NCBI GenBank assembly: GCA_036507955.1
Contig: DATCIH010000053.1
Coordinates: 1 to 16,827 of the forward strand
Length of the DNA stretch: 16,827 nt
Reading direction: 5' to 3'
DNA from: DATCIH01 sp036507955
GTDB lineage: Bacteria > Bacillota > Clostridia > Clostridiales > Clostridiaceae
Part shown: positions 5,938 to 14,421 of the stretch, one piece after another
Numbering within the stretch: the first letter of the stretch is position 1
Layout: each line of letters starts with the position of its first letter
Notes under the pieces: generated by a model
The model's input: the letters and a program-made list of their open reading frames with translations, nothing else
Database searches by the model: none
Told to the model about the DNA's origin: nothing
Translations under genes and position numbers: made by a program

Positions 5938-8205
5938 ATGGAATTCATTAGAGTTTTTATAAAAGTTAAAGGAATAGTTCAAGGGGTAGGTTTTCGCCCA
6001 TTTGTATATAATCTTGCAATAGAAAACAATTTAAATGGCTATGTAAATAACTCCTCTGAAGGAGTGCTTATTGATATTGAAGGCAACAATGAAAGTATTG
6101 AAGCATTTTTAAATACTTTAAAAGTTTCCCCCCCTCCCCTATCAAAAATTGATAGTATTGAAGTCGTTAAGCTTATATTTAATAATTACTCTTCCTTTAC
6201 AATTGAAAAAAGCTTAGCTCAATTAGATAAAATAACCCTAATATCTCCAGATATAGCTTTATGTAAAGATTGTAGAAAAGATATATTAAATAAAGATAAT
6301 AGACGTTATAAATACCCCTTTACTAATTGTACTAATTGTGGTCCTAGATTTTCAATCATTCATAACATTCCCTATGATAGGAAATATACTACTATGAAGA
6401 ATTTCAAGATGTGCCCAGAGTGCGAAAAGGAGTATACCTCCCCAGATAATAGACGATTTCACGCTCAACCTAATGCTTGTAGTATTTGTGGTCCTAAGAT
6501 ATATGTAGAAGATTTCAAAGGATCTAGCTTATCTGAGGTTGATCCCCTAGATTTTACACGAGAAAAGCTTTTAGAAGGATATATTTTTGCAATCAAAGGG
6601 CTAACTGGCTTTCATTTAGTATGTGATGGCAGAAACTTTGCTTCTATTGAAAGTTTAAGGGAACGAAAAAAACGTTCGGATAAGCCCTTTGCTATAATGG
6701 TGAAAGATTTGGAAACTGCTAAAAGCTTATGTCATATAAGTAAAATGGAAGAAGAAATATTGTTAAGTAAGGAAAGGCCTATATTATTATTAAATATCAA
6801 GGACACTTGTCCGCTTCCATCCAATATCGCTCCTTATCAGAAAACCTTAGGTATTATGCTTCCATATACTCCCTTTCAGGAGCTTTTATTTAAGGATAAT
6901 CTTGATGTTCTAATCATGACTAGTGCAAATTTAAGCGGTCTTCCTTTAGAATACACAAATGAGAAGGCAAAGGAAAATCTTAAGGATATTGTAGACTATT
7001 TCCTTTTTCATAATAGAGATATATATATTCCCTTAGATGATTCAGTTGGCAAGGTTTTAGATGATAAATTTATGCTTATAAGACGAGCTCGAGGCTATGT
7101 GCCTGCGCCTATTAAGTATACAATAAACAATAATATTTTAGCAGCAGGTTCAAACATGAAGAACACTTTTTCCATTGCAAAGGAAGATTTCATTTTTGTA
7201 AGTCAACATACTGGCGATCTTCAAAATATAGAAACTTTAAATCATTATAAATGGAACATAGATCATTTTAAAAAAGTTTTTCTTTTTAACCCAGAAATAA
7301 TAGCCTATGATATGCATCCCAATTATTTATCTTCAGAATTTGCCTTAGAAGGTTATGAAGGTGTTAAAAGGTTTCCTGTACAACACCACCATGCTCATAT
7401 CGTAAGTTCTATGGTGGAAAATAATATAGATGAACCGGTACTCGGTATAGCTTACGACGGTACTGGCTATGGAGATGATGGTAAACTATGGGGGGGAGAG
7501 ATCTTATATTCAACCCTTAAAGACTATAAAAGGCTTGCCCATCTAGAATATATTAAGATGCCTGGGGGAGAAAAAGCAATACTTGAGCCCTGGAGAATGG
7601 CTGTTTCATACATATATAAGTATGTGAGCAATAGTAATAATGTTTTAGAAGCACTTTATGATAGCAATTATAAAGTGATTATTAAAATGCTTCAGGCAAA
7701 TATCAATTCACCTGAAACCTCCAGTATTGGAAGGCTATTCGATGCTGTTTCCAGTATAATCGGGATTAGGAATAATATTAGCTATGAAGGGCAAGCCTCA
7801 ATAGAGCTTGAAAGCACTATACAAAAGATTAATGATGATACTTATGGATACGAGCTTATAGAAAGCAATCCATGCCAAATAATAAATCCAGAAAAGTTAA
7901 TAAATGAACTAGTTCAAGATAAATTGAATAATAAATCAAAAAGTTACATGGCTTGTAAATTCCATAATACTGTAGTGAACTTCACTGTTGAGCTTATAGA
8001 AATATTTAGTAAAGCTACTGGAATTAATAAAATATGCTTAGGTGGTGGTGTATTCCAAAATAGCTACTTACTTTTAAAGTTAAAAAAGGAATTGGAACAC
8101 CATGAATTTGATGTATATACCAATTCCCTTATTCCTATAAACGATGGTGGCATATCCCTAGGTCAATTAGTTATTGCAGAAAAGTCTTTACTTAAAGTGA
8201 AATAA
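5938..8205 (+). CDS. hypF: Carbamoyltransferase HypF ([NiFe]-hydrogenase maturation)
   Basis: HypF turns carbamoyl phosphate and ATP into carbamoyl-AMP and passes the carbamoyl group to the HypE C-terminal Cys, the source of the cyanide ligands of [NiFe]-hydrogenase iron. The 755 residues have all the domains. The acylphosphatase-like N-terminus has GIVQGVGFRPFVYN from about 12. Two zinc fingers follow with four CxxC pairs (C109/C112, C131/C134, C159/C162, C181/C184, with 18 residues within each finger). A YrdC-like domain spans about 205-390. The Kae1-like domain has HHHAH at 483-487, YDGTGYGDDG from 507, and GGGVFQNS near 702 with D736. AAAGGAAAG precedes the ATG. No other hyp or hydrogenase gene is in the window. 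Its 3' end overlaps the opposing kinase gene by 43 bases. Confidence 0.97.
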   Translation: MEFIRVFIKVKGIVQGVGFRPFVYNLAIENNLNGYVNNSSEGVLIDIEGNNESIEAFLNTLKVSPPPLSKIDSIEVVKLIFNNYSSFTIEKSLAQLDKITLISPDIALCKDCRKDILNKDNRRYKYPFTNCTNCGPRFSIIHNIPYDRKYTTMKNFKMCPECEKEYTSPDNRRFHAQPNACSICGPKIYVEDFKGSSLSEVDPLDFTREKLLEGYIFAIKGLTGFHLVCDGRNFASIESLRERKKRSDKPFAIMVKDLETAKSLCHISKMEEEILLSKERPILLLNIKDTCPLPSNIAPYQKTLGIMLPYTPFQELLFKDNLDVLIMTSANLSGLPLEYTNEKAKENLKDIVDYFLFHNRDIYIPLDDSVGKVLDDKFMLIRRARGYVPAPIKYTINNNILAAGSNMKNTFSIAKEDFIFVSQHTGDLQNIETLNHYKWNIDHFKKVFLFNPEIIAYDMHPNYLSSEFALEGYEGVKRFPVQHHHAHIVSSMVENNIDEPVLGIAYDGTGYGDDGKLWGGEILYSTLKDYKRLAHLEYIKMPGGEKAILEPWRMAVSYIYKYVSNSNNVLEALYDSNYKVIIKMLQANINSPETSSIGRLFDAVSSIIGIRNNISYEGQASIELESTIQKINDDTYGYELIESNPCQIINPEKLINELVQDKLNNKSKSYMACKFHNTVVNFTVELIEIFSKATGINKICLGGGVFQNSYLLLKLKKELEHHEFDVYTNSLIPINDGGISLGQLVIAEKSLLKVK

Positions 8206-9686
8206 AATAGTACTCCCTTTTCTGTATTTTGAACGCCAAAACTGCTATGATGTAAATTTAATATGTTTTTGGTGATAGCAAGCCCTAACCCTGTACCGCC
8301 CAAATTTCTGTTTCTTGATTTGTCTACCTTATAAAATCTTTCCCATATTTTAGTTAAATCACTTTCCGGAATATGGCTTCCTTCATTTTCAATTTCTATT
8401 AATACACTGCTACCATTATCTAATAGAGTTATACCAATTACTCCCCCCACTGGGGTATGCCTTATTCCATTAACAATTATATTTGTAAGAACTTGCTCTA
8501 TTTTAAAGCTGTCACAGTTGACCTGGGTGGTTACAGCCAATAAATTAAGCTTTAAATCTATATTTTTCTCCTTAAAGCTGTTGGTATATTTTTTCACTAC
8601 CCGATCTAGTAAGCTATTTACTTCCACTAAATCATAATTAATTGCTGTATTTCCTGATTCTAACTGAGACAAATTTAGCATATCCGATACTAAAGCATTC
8701 ATCTTTTTAGTTTCATCTACAATTACATCTAAATAAAACTCTTTTTCTTCTCCTTGAACAATTTCATCCTTTAAGCCTTCAGTATAACCTTCGATAAGGC
8801 TTAATGGAGTTTTAAGCTCATGGGAAACACCTGCTATAAAATCCTTCCTCATCTTTTCTAGCTCTATTTCCTTAGCTAAATCAAGCTTAAGCTTTTCATT
8901 TGCTCCTTGAAGCTCTGTTAAGGTAGAATTAAGTTTCTCGGACAAGAAGTTAAGGGCTGTCTCTAAATTACCTATCTCGTCTTTACTTTTTATCTTAAAT
9001 TTTGTTGTAAAGTCCAGCTCTGACATTCTTTCCGCTACCTTATTCATTCGAATTAAAGGTTTAGAAATCATATTAGAATATATAAAAGATAATACAAGCA
9101 CTAATATAATTGCTCCAATTAAAATATATATATAATATTCTTTCATCACTTGGACTGTTTCATCTATAGGCTGAAGTGGAGCAACAACAAAAATAACTCC
9201 TAAGATATTATTATTATTCACTATAGGAGTAATAATAACTAAATTATTAATTTTTAATTCATCTTCCACATTATATATGTTTGTATTTCTTAAATATTTT
9301 GATCCTGCATCTTTTGTAAATGATTGAGCCCAGGTATTTATAGCATCCTCTAATATCTGTACCCTGTTAACATTAGCTCCGTTATCCCCATGAGAAGAAA
9401 CACCAGTGGTTACCTTATCCCCTTTTATACCCAATATTGTTATTTGACTGTTGTTGTAGCCTTCGAAGCTCTTTAAATCAGCAGTTGTTATCTTGCTTAC
9501 ATCGTATTTATTTTTTTCGAAAATGTTAATAAAGGTATTTATATTTTTCTGGAGTATCCTTGTCTTTCTATTTATATAAAACGTTTGAAAAAAAACAGTC
9601 TGTATAACTAATATTAACGTAATAAAGGTAATAAAGGTTACAGTGGTAATAATAAATAGTTTGAAAGCTATACTTCTTCTGTTCAC
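8163..9686 (-). CDS. Membrane sensor histidine kinase of the efflux operon
   Basis: A two-component sensor of 507 residues. TM1 is at about 9-33 and TM2 at about 185-206, enclosing a roughly 150-residue extracytoplasmic sensor region of unknown ligand. A HAMP linker (about 207-260), HisKA with FIAGVSHELKTPLS and phospho-acceptor H289, and HATPase_c follow. The ATPase domain has N-box N402/N406, ENEG at 434-437, FYKVDKSR and GGTGLGLAI at 463-471. The start is a GTG at 9686 that overlaps the regulator's stop (GTGA), so translation is coupled. It is the last gene of the operon. Its 3' end runs 43 bases into hypF on the other strand, and I see no terminator before that. Confidence 0.95.
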   Translation of the reverse strand: MNRRSIAFKLFIITTVTFITFITLILVIQTVFFQTFYINRKTRILQKNINTFINIFEKNKYDVSKITTADLKSFEGYNNSQITILGIKGDKVTTGVSSHGDNGANVNRVQILEDAINTWAQSFTKDAGSKYLRNTNIYNVEDELKINNLVIITPIVNNNNILGVIFVVAPLQPIDETVQVMKEYYIYILIGAIILVLVLSFIYSNMISKPLIRMNKVAERMSELDFTTKFKIKSKDEIGNLETALNFLSEKLNSTLTELQGANEKLKLDLAKEIELEKMRKDFIAGVSHELKTPLSLIEGYTEGLKDEIVQGEEKEFYLDVIVDETKKMNALVSDMLNLSQLESGNTAINYDLVEVNSLLDRVVKKYTNSFKEKNIDLKLNLLAVTTQVNCDSFKIEQVLTNIIVNGIRHTPVGGVIGITLLDNGSSVLIEIENEGSHIPESDLTKIWERFYKVDKSRNRNLGGTGLGLAITKNILNLHHSSFGVQNTEKGVLFYFTLSKDFSAITN

Positions 9687-10360
9687 TTTTTCACCTCAAA
9701 CCTATAGCCACTACCTCTTATGGTGGTTATTAGATCTGCTTTGCCCTTAATCTTTTCTCTTAGCCTTTTAATGCTGGTGTCAACGGTTCTTGCATCACCA
9801 AAATAATCCATACCCCAAACATTATCAAGAAGTTTATCACGTGATAATACTATTCCTTTATTTCTTATTAGAAATAGTAGTAGCTCGTATTCCTTAGGCG
9901 ATAATGAAACCTCTTCCCCCTCAACTAATACCTCATGGGATAATTCATCAATGGATAGTCCCTCTACTGATATTTTGCTACTATACTCCGCTGTCCCTTC
10001 TGCTCTCTTAAGTAATGCCTTGCTTTTTGCTATAAGTACCTTAGGGCTAAAGGGTTTAGTAACATAATCATCTGCTCCAAATTCAAAGCCCATGAGCTTA
10101 TCATCTTCTTCTGATTTAGCTGTAACAATTATAATAGGTATATCCGAGCTTTTTCTTATGTTTTTACATACCTCAAAACCATCCAACCTAGGCATCATAA
10201 TATCTAATATGACCAGGCTTACCTTTTTTTCATGAAATATTCTAAGAGCCTCAATTCCATCAACTGCCTCTAAAATCTGATAACCTTCTCTTTTAAAATA
10301 GTCTGCAACAAGCCTTCGCATTCTGTCTTCATCTTCAACTATAAGAATAGTTTTTTCCAT
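9683..10360 (-). CDS. OmpR/PhoB-family response regulator
   Basis: A DNA-binding transcription factor of 225 residues, phosphorylated by the adjacent kinase. The receiver domain (1-120) has the acidic pair E9/D10 with D12, phospho-acceptor D53 in LVILDIMMPRLDG, T80 and K102. The C-terminal winged helix (about 129-225) contains LSPKEYELLLFL, WGMDYFGDARTVDTSIKRLR and the wing TIRGSGYRF. It starts 26 bases after the second permease gene, with a modest AGGA site. Its likely target is the promoter of this same operon, where a 20-base inverted repeat lies. That link is inference. Confidence 0.95.
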   Translation of the reverse strand: MEKTILIVEDEDRMRRLVADYFKREGYQILEAVDGIEALRIFHEKKVSLVILDIMMPRLDGFEVCKNIRKSSDIPIIIVTAKSEEDDKLMGFEFGADDYVTKPFSPKVLIAKSKALLKRAEGTAEYSSKISVEGLSIDELSHEVLVEGEEVSLSPKEYELLLFLIRNKGIVLSRDKLLDNVWGMDYFGDARTVDTSIKRLREKIKGKADLITTIRGSGYRFEVKK

Positions 10361-10386
10361 TTAATCACATCCTAAGTTTAAAATTT

Positions 10387-11589
10387 TTATTCGTATCTTA
10401 ATGCATCAATAGGATCCATCATGGCAGCCTTCCTAGCAGGGTATAATCCGAAAAATACACCAATTATGCATGAAAAAATGATTACTCCAATAGCAACTAT
10501 AGGTGATATTACTGGCACAACATTTACAATGGATCCTGCTACAGTAGCTACAAGTATACCAAAAAGCATCCCAATTATTCCTCCTATTAAGGATAATATA
10601 ATAGCTTCTATTAAGAATTGTAATAACACTGTTAGCGTGGTAGCCCCAAGTGCTTTTCTCAGCCCTATTTCTCTGGTTCTTTCTGTAACTGAAACTAACA
10701 TAATATTCATAACACCAATTCCACCAACTAATAAGGAAATTCCTGCTACCGCTCCTATAAAGGTTGTAAAGATCCCTAATATGCTATTTATTTGAGATAA
10801 CATCTTAAAGGAATTATCCGCAGAATAAACCTCACGTCCTCTGTTATTATGACGATTTTGAAGCAAATTTATTGTTTGATTTCCTGCAGCTTCTGTGTTA
10901 GCTTCTGATATTGCAGTGATTCCAAGAGAACTTATATTAAATTTATCCGTATACAAGGTTTGTAAATATGTAACTGGAACATAAACCGTAACATTTTGTT
11001 TTCTAAAACTAGCAAATAAACTTGTAGTTTTAGTTACGCCTATTATAGTTACAGTATTACTGGCCGAAGTAGAGCCTATCTTAAGTTTATTACCCACACA
11101 ATCCTCATACCCAAATAAAGTTCTTGCAGAAGAGTCTGATATTACAGCCACATTTTTAGACTGCTCCACATCCTTATCTTCATAAAACCTTCCATAAGAT
11201 AAAGTTAGATTATTTAGATACGTATAGTCTGCATCCCCAGCTATAATATTAGCAACCTCTACAGTCTTATTTGTTGAAGCTAAACCGGGTTTACTTACAA
11301 CTACCCCTGCATATGCAACAAGTGAGAGCTTATCTTTTATTTGTTTTACATCCTCTAGTGTAAAATAGTCAGCTAAGCCAGCTTTTGTAGCATCTATACT
11401 AATGCTTACATTATTAGTTCCTAAAGCCAAGAATTGACTATTTATAGCTGCACGTCCCCCTTCTCCAAGGGATACTATAGTGATTACTGAACTTATGCCT
11501 ATAATAATTCCGAGCATAGTAAGAAAGGATCTCATTTTATTTGATAATATACTGTCTATAGCCATTTTAAGATTTTCAATAATATTCAT
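10387..11589 (-). CDS. MacB-like ABC transporter permease, second tandem copy
   Basis: A 400-residue membrane subunit of the MacB/FtsX-like type. TM1 is at about 22-42 (SFLTMLGIIIGISSVI). A large extracytoplasmic MacB-type domain runs to about 270. TM2 is at about 273-301, and the coupling loop TERTREIGLRKALGATT meets the ATPase. TM3 is at about 321-352 and TM4 at about 360-384. The protein ends YPARKAAMMDPIDALRYE, typical of the family. AGGAGG lies before the ATG, 10 bases after the first permease stop. It is strongly similar to the preceding copy in the membrane and coupling regions but diverges in the outer domain, so the pair may form a heterodimer. Substrate unknown. Confidence 0.93.
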   Translation of the reverse strand: MNIIENLKMAIDSILSNKMRSFLTMLGIIIGISSVITIVSLGEGGRAAINSQFLALGTNNVSISIDATKAGLADYFTLEDVKQIKDKLSLVAYAGVVVSKPGLASTNKTVEVANIIAGDADYTYLNNLTLSYGRFYEDKDVEQSKNVAVISDSSARTLFGYEDCVGNKLKIGSTSASNTVTIIGVTKTTSLFASFRKQNVTVYVPVTYLQTLYTDKFNISSLGITAISEANTEAAGNQTINLLQNRHNNRGREVYSADNSFKMLSQINSILGIFTTFIGAVAGISLLVGGIGVMNIMLVSVTERTREIGLRKALGATTLTVLLQFLIEAIILSLIGGIIGMLFGILVATVAGSIVNVVPVISPIVAIGVIIFSCIIGVFFGLYPARKAAMMDPIDALRYE

Positions 11590-11599
11590 CCTTTACCTC

Positions 11600-12805
11600 C
11601 TACTCATATCTAAGTGCATCTATTGGATCTAGCATCGCTGCTTTTCTGGCAGGATATATTCCAAAAAAGATTCCAACAGCGCAGGAAAAAAGTATAGCCA
11701 ATATAACTGAAGCTATAGATAAGGTTGGTACTATATTAATGAAATATCCTATTAAGGAGGATATCCCTATACCTAAGGCCATTCCAATCAAGCCACCGAT
11801 TAAAGATATTATTACCGCTTCGGTTAAAAATTGTAGCAATATAGAATTTGTTGTAGCTCCTATGGATTTTCTAAGCCCAATTTCTCTTGTCCTTTCTGTA
11901 ACAGACACAAGCATAATATTCATAACCCCGATACCTCCAACAACAAGAGATATCCCTGCTACTGCTGTTATAAAAGTGGTAAATATCTTTAAAACATTTG
12001 TGATTTGAGAGGTTTGCGATAAAACACTGGTTGCTGTATAAACTTGACGATCCTTATTATTATGCTTTGCAGATAGTACATGAAGGGCAGAATTACCAGC
12101 AGCTTCAACATTATCCTTAGAGGTTGCCATGATCGACAGTGTATCCATATTAAAATCAGATGTATAAAGACTTTGAATAACATTTATAGGTACATAAATA
12201 AAGGAAGGCATCTTGGAATTTCCCTTTCCAAACATGGAGGAGGAAGCTATAATACCTATTATATTCACTGTTTTATTAATACCAGAATTACTTAAGGTAA
12301 TTGTACTGCCCACTGCATTTGAAAATCCAAAAAGATCTTTTGCCGTTAATTCGTCTAAAACTGCTACCTGCTTTCCCGAATTAATATCTCCACTATTGAA
12401 AAATCTTCCATCAATAATATTATAACTATTTATATCTGCTAAATCTTCATTTCCACCAAATAATATAGCTGTTTTACTTTTAAGAGGTGAGCCTACAGTT
12501 GCTCTTTTGGTAGCTGTAGGGGAAGCATATCTTATTGTATTAACCCTATCCTTTAAATTCTTTATATCTTCCAATGTAAAATAATCACTAGAATTTGCTT
12601 GCGTAGGATCTATTGTTATATTAAGGTTTGCTGCACCAATTTGGTTTATTTGATCGTTTATAGAATTTTGACCTCCCTGTCCTAAAGAGACAATTGCAAT
12701 TACAGAACTTATTCCTATAATAATTCCAAGCATGGTAAGGAAGGACCTCATTTTGTTCCCTATAATGCTGTTATAAGCCATTTTCAAGTTTTCTAAAAAA
12801 TTCAT
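11600..12805 (-). CDS. MacB-like ABC transporter permease, first tandem copy
   Basis: A 401-residue permease with the same layout as the copy downstream: TM1 at about 20-42, an extracytoplasmic MacB-type domain, TM2 from about 274, the coupling segment TERTREIGLRKSIGATT, two more membrane segments, and the end YPARKAAMLDPIDALRYE. It should pair with the neighbouring permease, the ATPase and the HlyD-like adaptor to export a substrate through the membrane. AAAGGAG (12812-12818) precedes the ATG at 12805. This site is probably native to the operon. The iscB element begins just upstream and separates this gene from its ATPase by about 1.85 kb. Confidence 0.93.
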   Translation of the reverse strand: MNFLENLKMAYNSIIGNKMRSFLTMLGIIIGISSVIAIVSLGQGGQNSINDQINQIGAANLNITIDPTQANSSDYFTLEDIKNLKDRVNTIRYASPTATKRATVGSPLKSKTAILFGGNEDLADINSYNIIDGRFFNSGDINSGKQVAVLDELTAKDLFGFSNAVGSTITLSNSGINKTVNIIGIIASSSMFGKGNSKMPSFIYVPINVIQSLYTSDFNMDTLSIMATSKDNVEAAGNSALHVLSAKHNNKDRQVYTATSVLSQTSQITNVLKIFTTFITAVAGISLVVGGIGVMNIMLVSVTERTREIGLRKSIGATTNSILLQFLTEAVIISLIGGLIGMALGIGISSLIGYFINIVPTLSIASVILAILFSCAVGIFFGIYPARKAAMLDPIDALRYE

Positions 12806-12835
12806 GGTGTTCTCCTTTATATGATGAGCGTAAAA

Positions 12836-12858
12836 CCACTATCCCTTTAGGGTAGCGG
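12836..12858 (-). repeat. Right-end hairpin of the iscB element
   Basis: CTATCCC (12839-12845) pairs with GGGTAG (12850-12855) around a TTTA loop, with one bulged T at 12842. Flanking CC and GG extend it. The core CCCTTTAGGGTAG and the preceding CCACTA are the same as at the left end. IS200/IS605 ends carry such hairpins for TnpA recognition. Confidence 0.7.
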
Positions 12859-12871
12859 ATGTAAACCCTGA

Positions 12872-13056
12872 CTATCCTTGACTCTGAATATATTTTTCAA
12901 TAATTTCCTTACTTACATTTTCGATACTACAAGCAAAATAACCATCTCTTCAAAATGTACGCTCATCCCAAAATTGTTTTCATAAATATATATGGTTGTT
13001 GTTTTGTCTCCATATTCTATAAGTGGATATTTGTTTTAGAAATCTTACACTATTTG
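12872..13056 (-). pseudogene. C-terminal remnant of a Y1 (IS200/IS605) transposase TnpA
   Basis: Directly after the iscB stop, another frame reads ANSVRFLK, then after disruptions KQFWDERTF, a stop, and RDGYFACSIENVSKEIIEKY followed by IQSQG and a terminal TAG at 12872-12874. That ending (FWD-RTF, DGYF, SI-NVS, KYI-SQG) is the C-terminal signature of IS200/IS605 Y1 transposases. At least two stops and a frame disruption lie inside. The N-terminal part with the HUH motif is missing altogether. The scrap is on the same strand as iscB and lies just inside the right-end hairpin, so the element once carried or captured tnpA. It cannot encode an active enzyme. Confidence 0.75.
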
Positions 13057-14421
13057 CTATGAGTCCTTGATGTATAATCCATACACAAATCCTTTCATAA
13101 ACTTATAAGGCGTTAATAAATCAACTCTAGGAACTTTCTTAATTTCGTTTAATCTTATATATGCTCCACCATTTTGAGTCCCTTTAACACTATAAATTTT
13201 TCCTTCATACTTAACTAAATCATTAGGTTGATAGAAATATTTAACTTTTCTTATTCTTCTTTGACCTTTTGAAAGTTTTTTACCCCTATATTTATGGAGG
13301 TTTTCAGAATTTAAATTCTTATTCCTAGTTCTTCTGCCACTATTTAAATCTCCACCACTTACCTTTTTATCAGTTCTTGTATCAATATATTTAGCATCAT
13401 AAAATTTCTCTAATGAACGATTATTCCGTCTAACTTGCTCCACATTATAAATTTCTATACTTCTAACTTGATTAATACCTTTAGTTATTGCAAACGCATC
13501 ATTACAATGAGCTTTTTCTATTTTGTTTTCTATTCTATGATTCTTTGTTATATATCCATAAGTTGAATAAATATTGTTATGACTTTCTTTCAACTTATTC
13601 ACTAAATACCATCTAATCATACTCATAAAGGTAGCATCCTTGAATCCTCTAACTTTCTTCCCTTCCATGCACCAATCATATAGGAACTTGCCTTTTTTGT
13701 GATTAGGAGAGTTATGACACCTATTGCATAAAGTTATTAAATTATTAGGAGAATCTGTGCCACCTAAACTCTTATACTTGATGTGATGTACTTCTAATAT
13801 TTGTTCTTTAACCTTGTTCTTACAGGTAGGATTTTGACATTTGTGGTTATCTCTATGAAATACATATTCTCTAGTATTCCAAAATCCCATCATATCTCCC
13901 TGTTGGTATTCTACTCCACTAATATTGTCATTTTTCATCTTTTGAATATCAAAATTAGCAACTTCAACAATACACTTATTAACAGGTAGAATCTTGTATA
14001 AACTATCAATAAATCTTATATGAGAATCTAATTTGTGTTGCAGGCTAGGTGCTAACCATCCTTTAGGTTTCGATTTTGTCCTATTATTCCATCTAGCTTT
14101 TCTATATCTTAATCTTGAGCGTCTCATTTTTCTATATCTTGACTTTTCGAGTAGTTTTTCTTTAATACCTCGTAGTAATTTTAATTCACCTACAATTAAT
14201 TCTTTCTTTTCAGTTACAGCAGAAAATCCAACATTGTTATATCCACTATCAATTCCTAATGTAATATCCTGTTTGTATCCACTACTGCCAAAAATCAATT
14301 GAATTGTGAAGGGCTTAATTGTTACAACTTTTGCTTTCTTTTGTTTTAGCAATAACCTAGCTTTTCTAGGTGAAGTAGGCATTAATGCTTTCCCTATTTT
14401 GTTTAATACGTAGACTATCAT
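13057..14421 (-). CDS. iscB: IscB RNA-guided nuclease (OMEGA system, Cas9 ancestor family)
   Basis: IscB uses an omega-RNA to cleave matching double-stranded DNA next to a short TAM. All domains appear in order over 454 residues. The N-terminal PLMP domain is at about 8-45 (here ALMP, residues 12-15, with TSPRKARLLLK). RuvC-I GIDSGYNNVG has D58. An Arg-rich bridge helix is at 93-114. RuvC-II IVEVANFD has E153. The HNH domain (about 195-240) has zinc-type C195/C200 and C232/C235, EVHHI with H212/H213, N227 and H236. RuvC-III KAHCNDAFA has H305 and D308. The C-terminal omega-RNA/TAM-interacting domain follows. There is no Cas9 REC lobe. AAAGGAGG lies 8 bases before the ATG. The RuvC-I Pro is Ser (GIDSG). 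No catalytic residue looks lost, so activity is plausible. Confidence 0.93.
   Translation of the reverse strand: MIVYVLNKIGKALMPTSPRKARLLLKQKKAKVVTIKPFTIQLIFGSSGYKQDITLGIDSGYNNVGFSAVTEKKELIVGELKLLRGIKEKLLEKSRYRKMRRSRLRYRKARWNNRTKSKPKGWLAPSLQHKLDSHIRFIDSLYKILPVNKCIVEVANFDIQKMKNDNISGVEYQQGDMMGFWNTREYVFHRDNHKCQNPTCKNKVKEQILEVHHIKYKSLGGTDSPNNLITLCNRCHNSPNHKKGKFLYDWCMEGKKVRGFKDATFMSMIRWYLVNKLKESHNNIYSTYGYITKNHRIENKIEKAHCNDAFAITKGINQVRSIEIYNVEQVRRNNRSLEKFYDAKYIDTRTDKKVSGGDLNSGRRTRNKNLNSENLHKYRGKKLSKGQRRIRKVKYFYQPNDLVKYEGKIYSVKGTQNGGAYIRLNEIKKVPRVDLLTPYKFMKGFVYGLYIKDS

Noticed and set aside
10421..12425. Several plus-strand open frames opposite the permease genes
   Set aside because: They mirror the hydrophobic permease codons, recur at equal positions in both paralogues, and lack ribosome sites.
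13057..14421. Cas9, TnpB or HNH homing endonuclease in place of IscB
   Set aside because: The split RuvC with inserted HNH rules out TnpB. The absence of a REC lobe, the N-terminal PLMP-like domain, the 454-residue length and the lack of any CRISPR array rule out Cas9. A free homing endonuclease would not have the PLMP domain and bridge helix.
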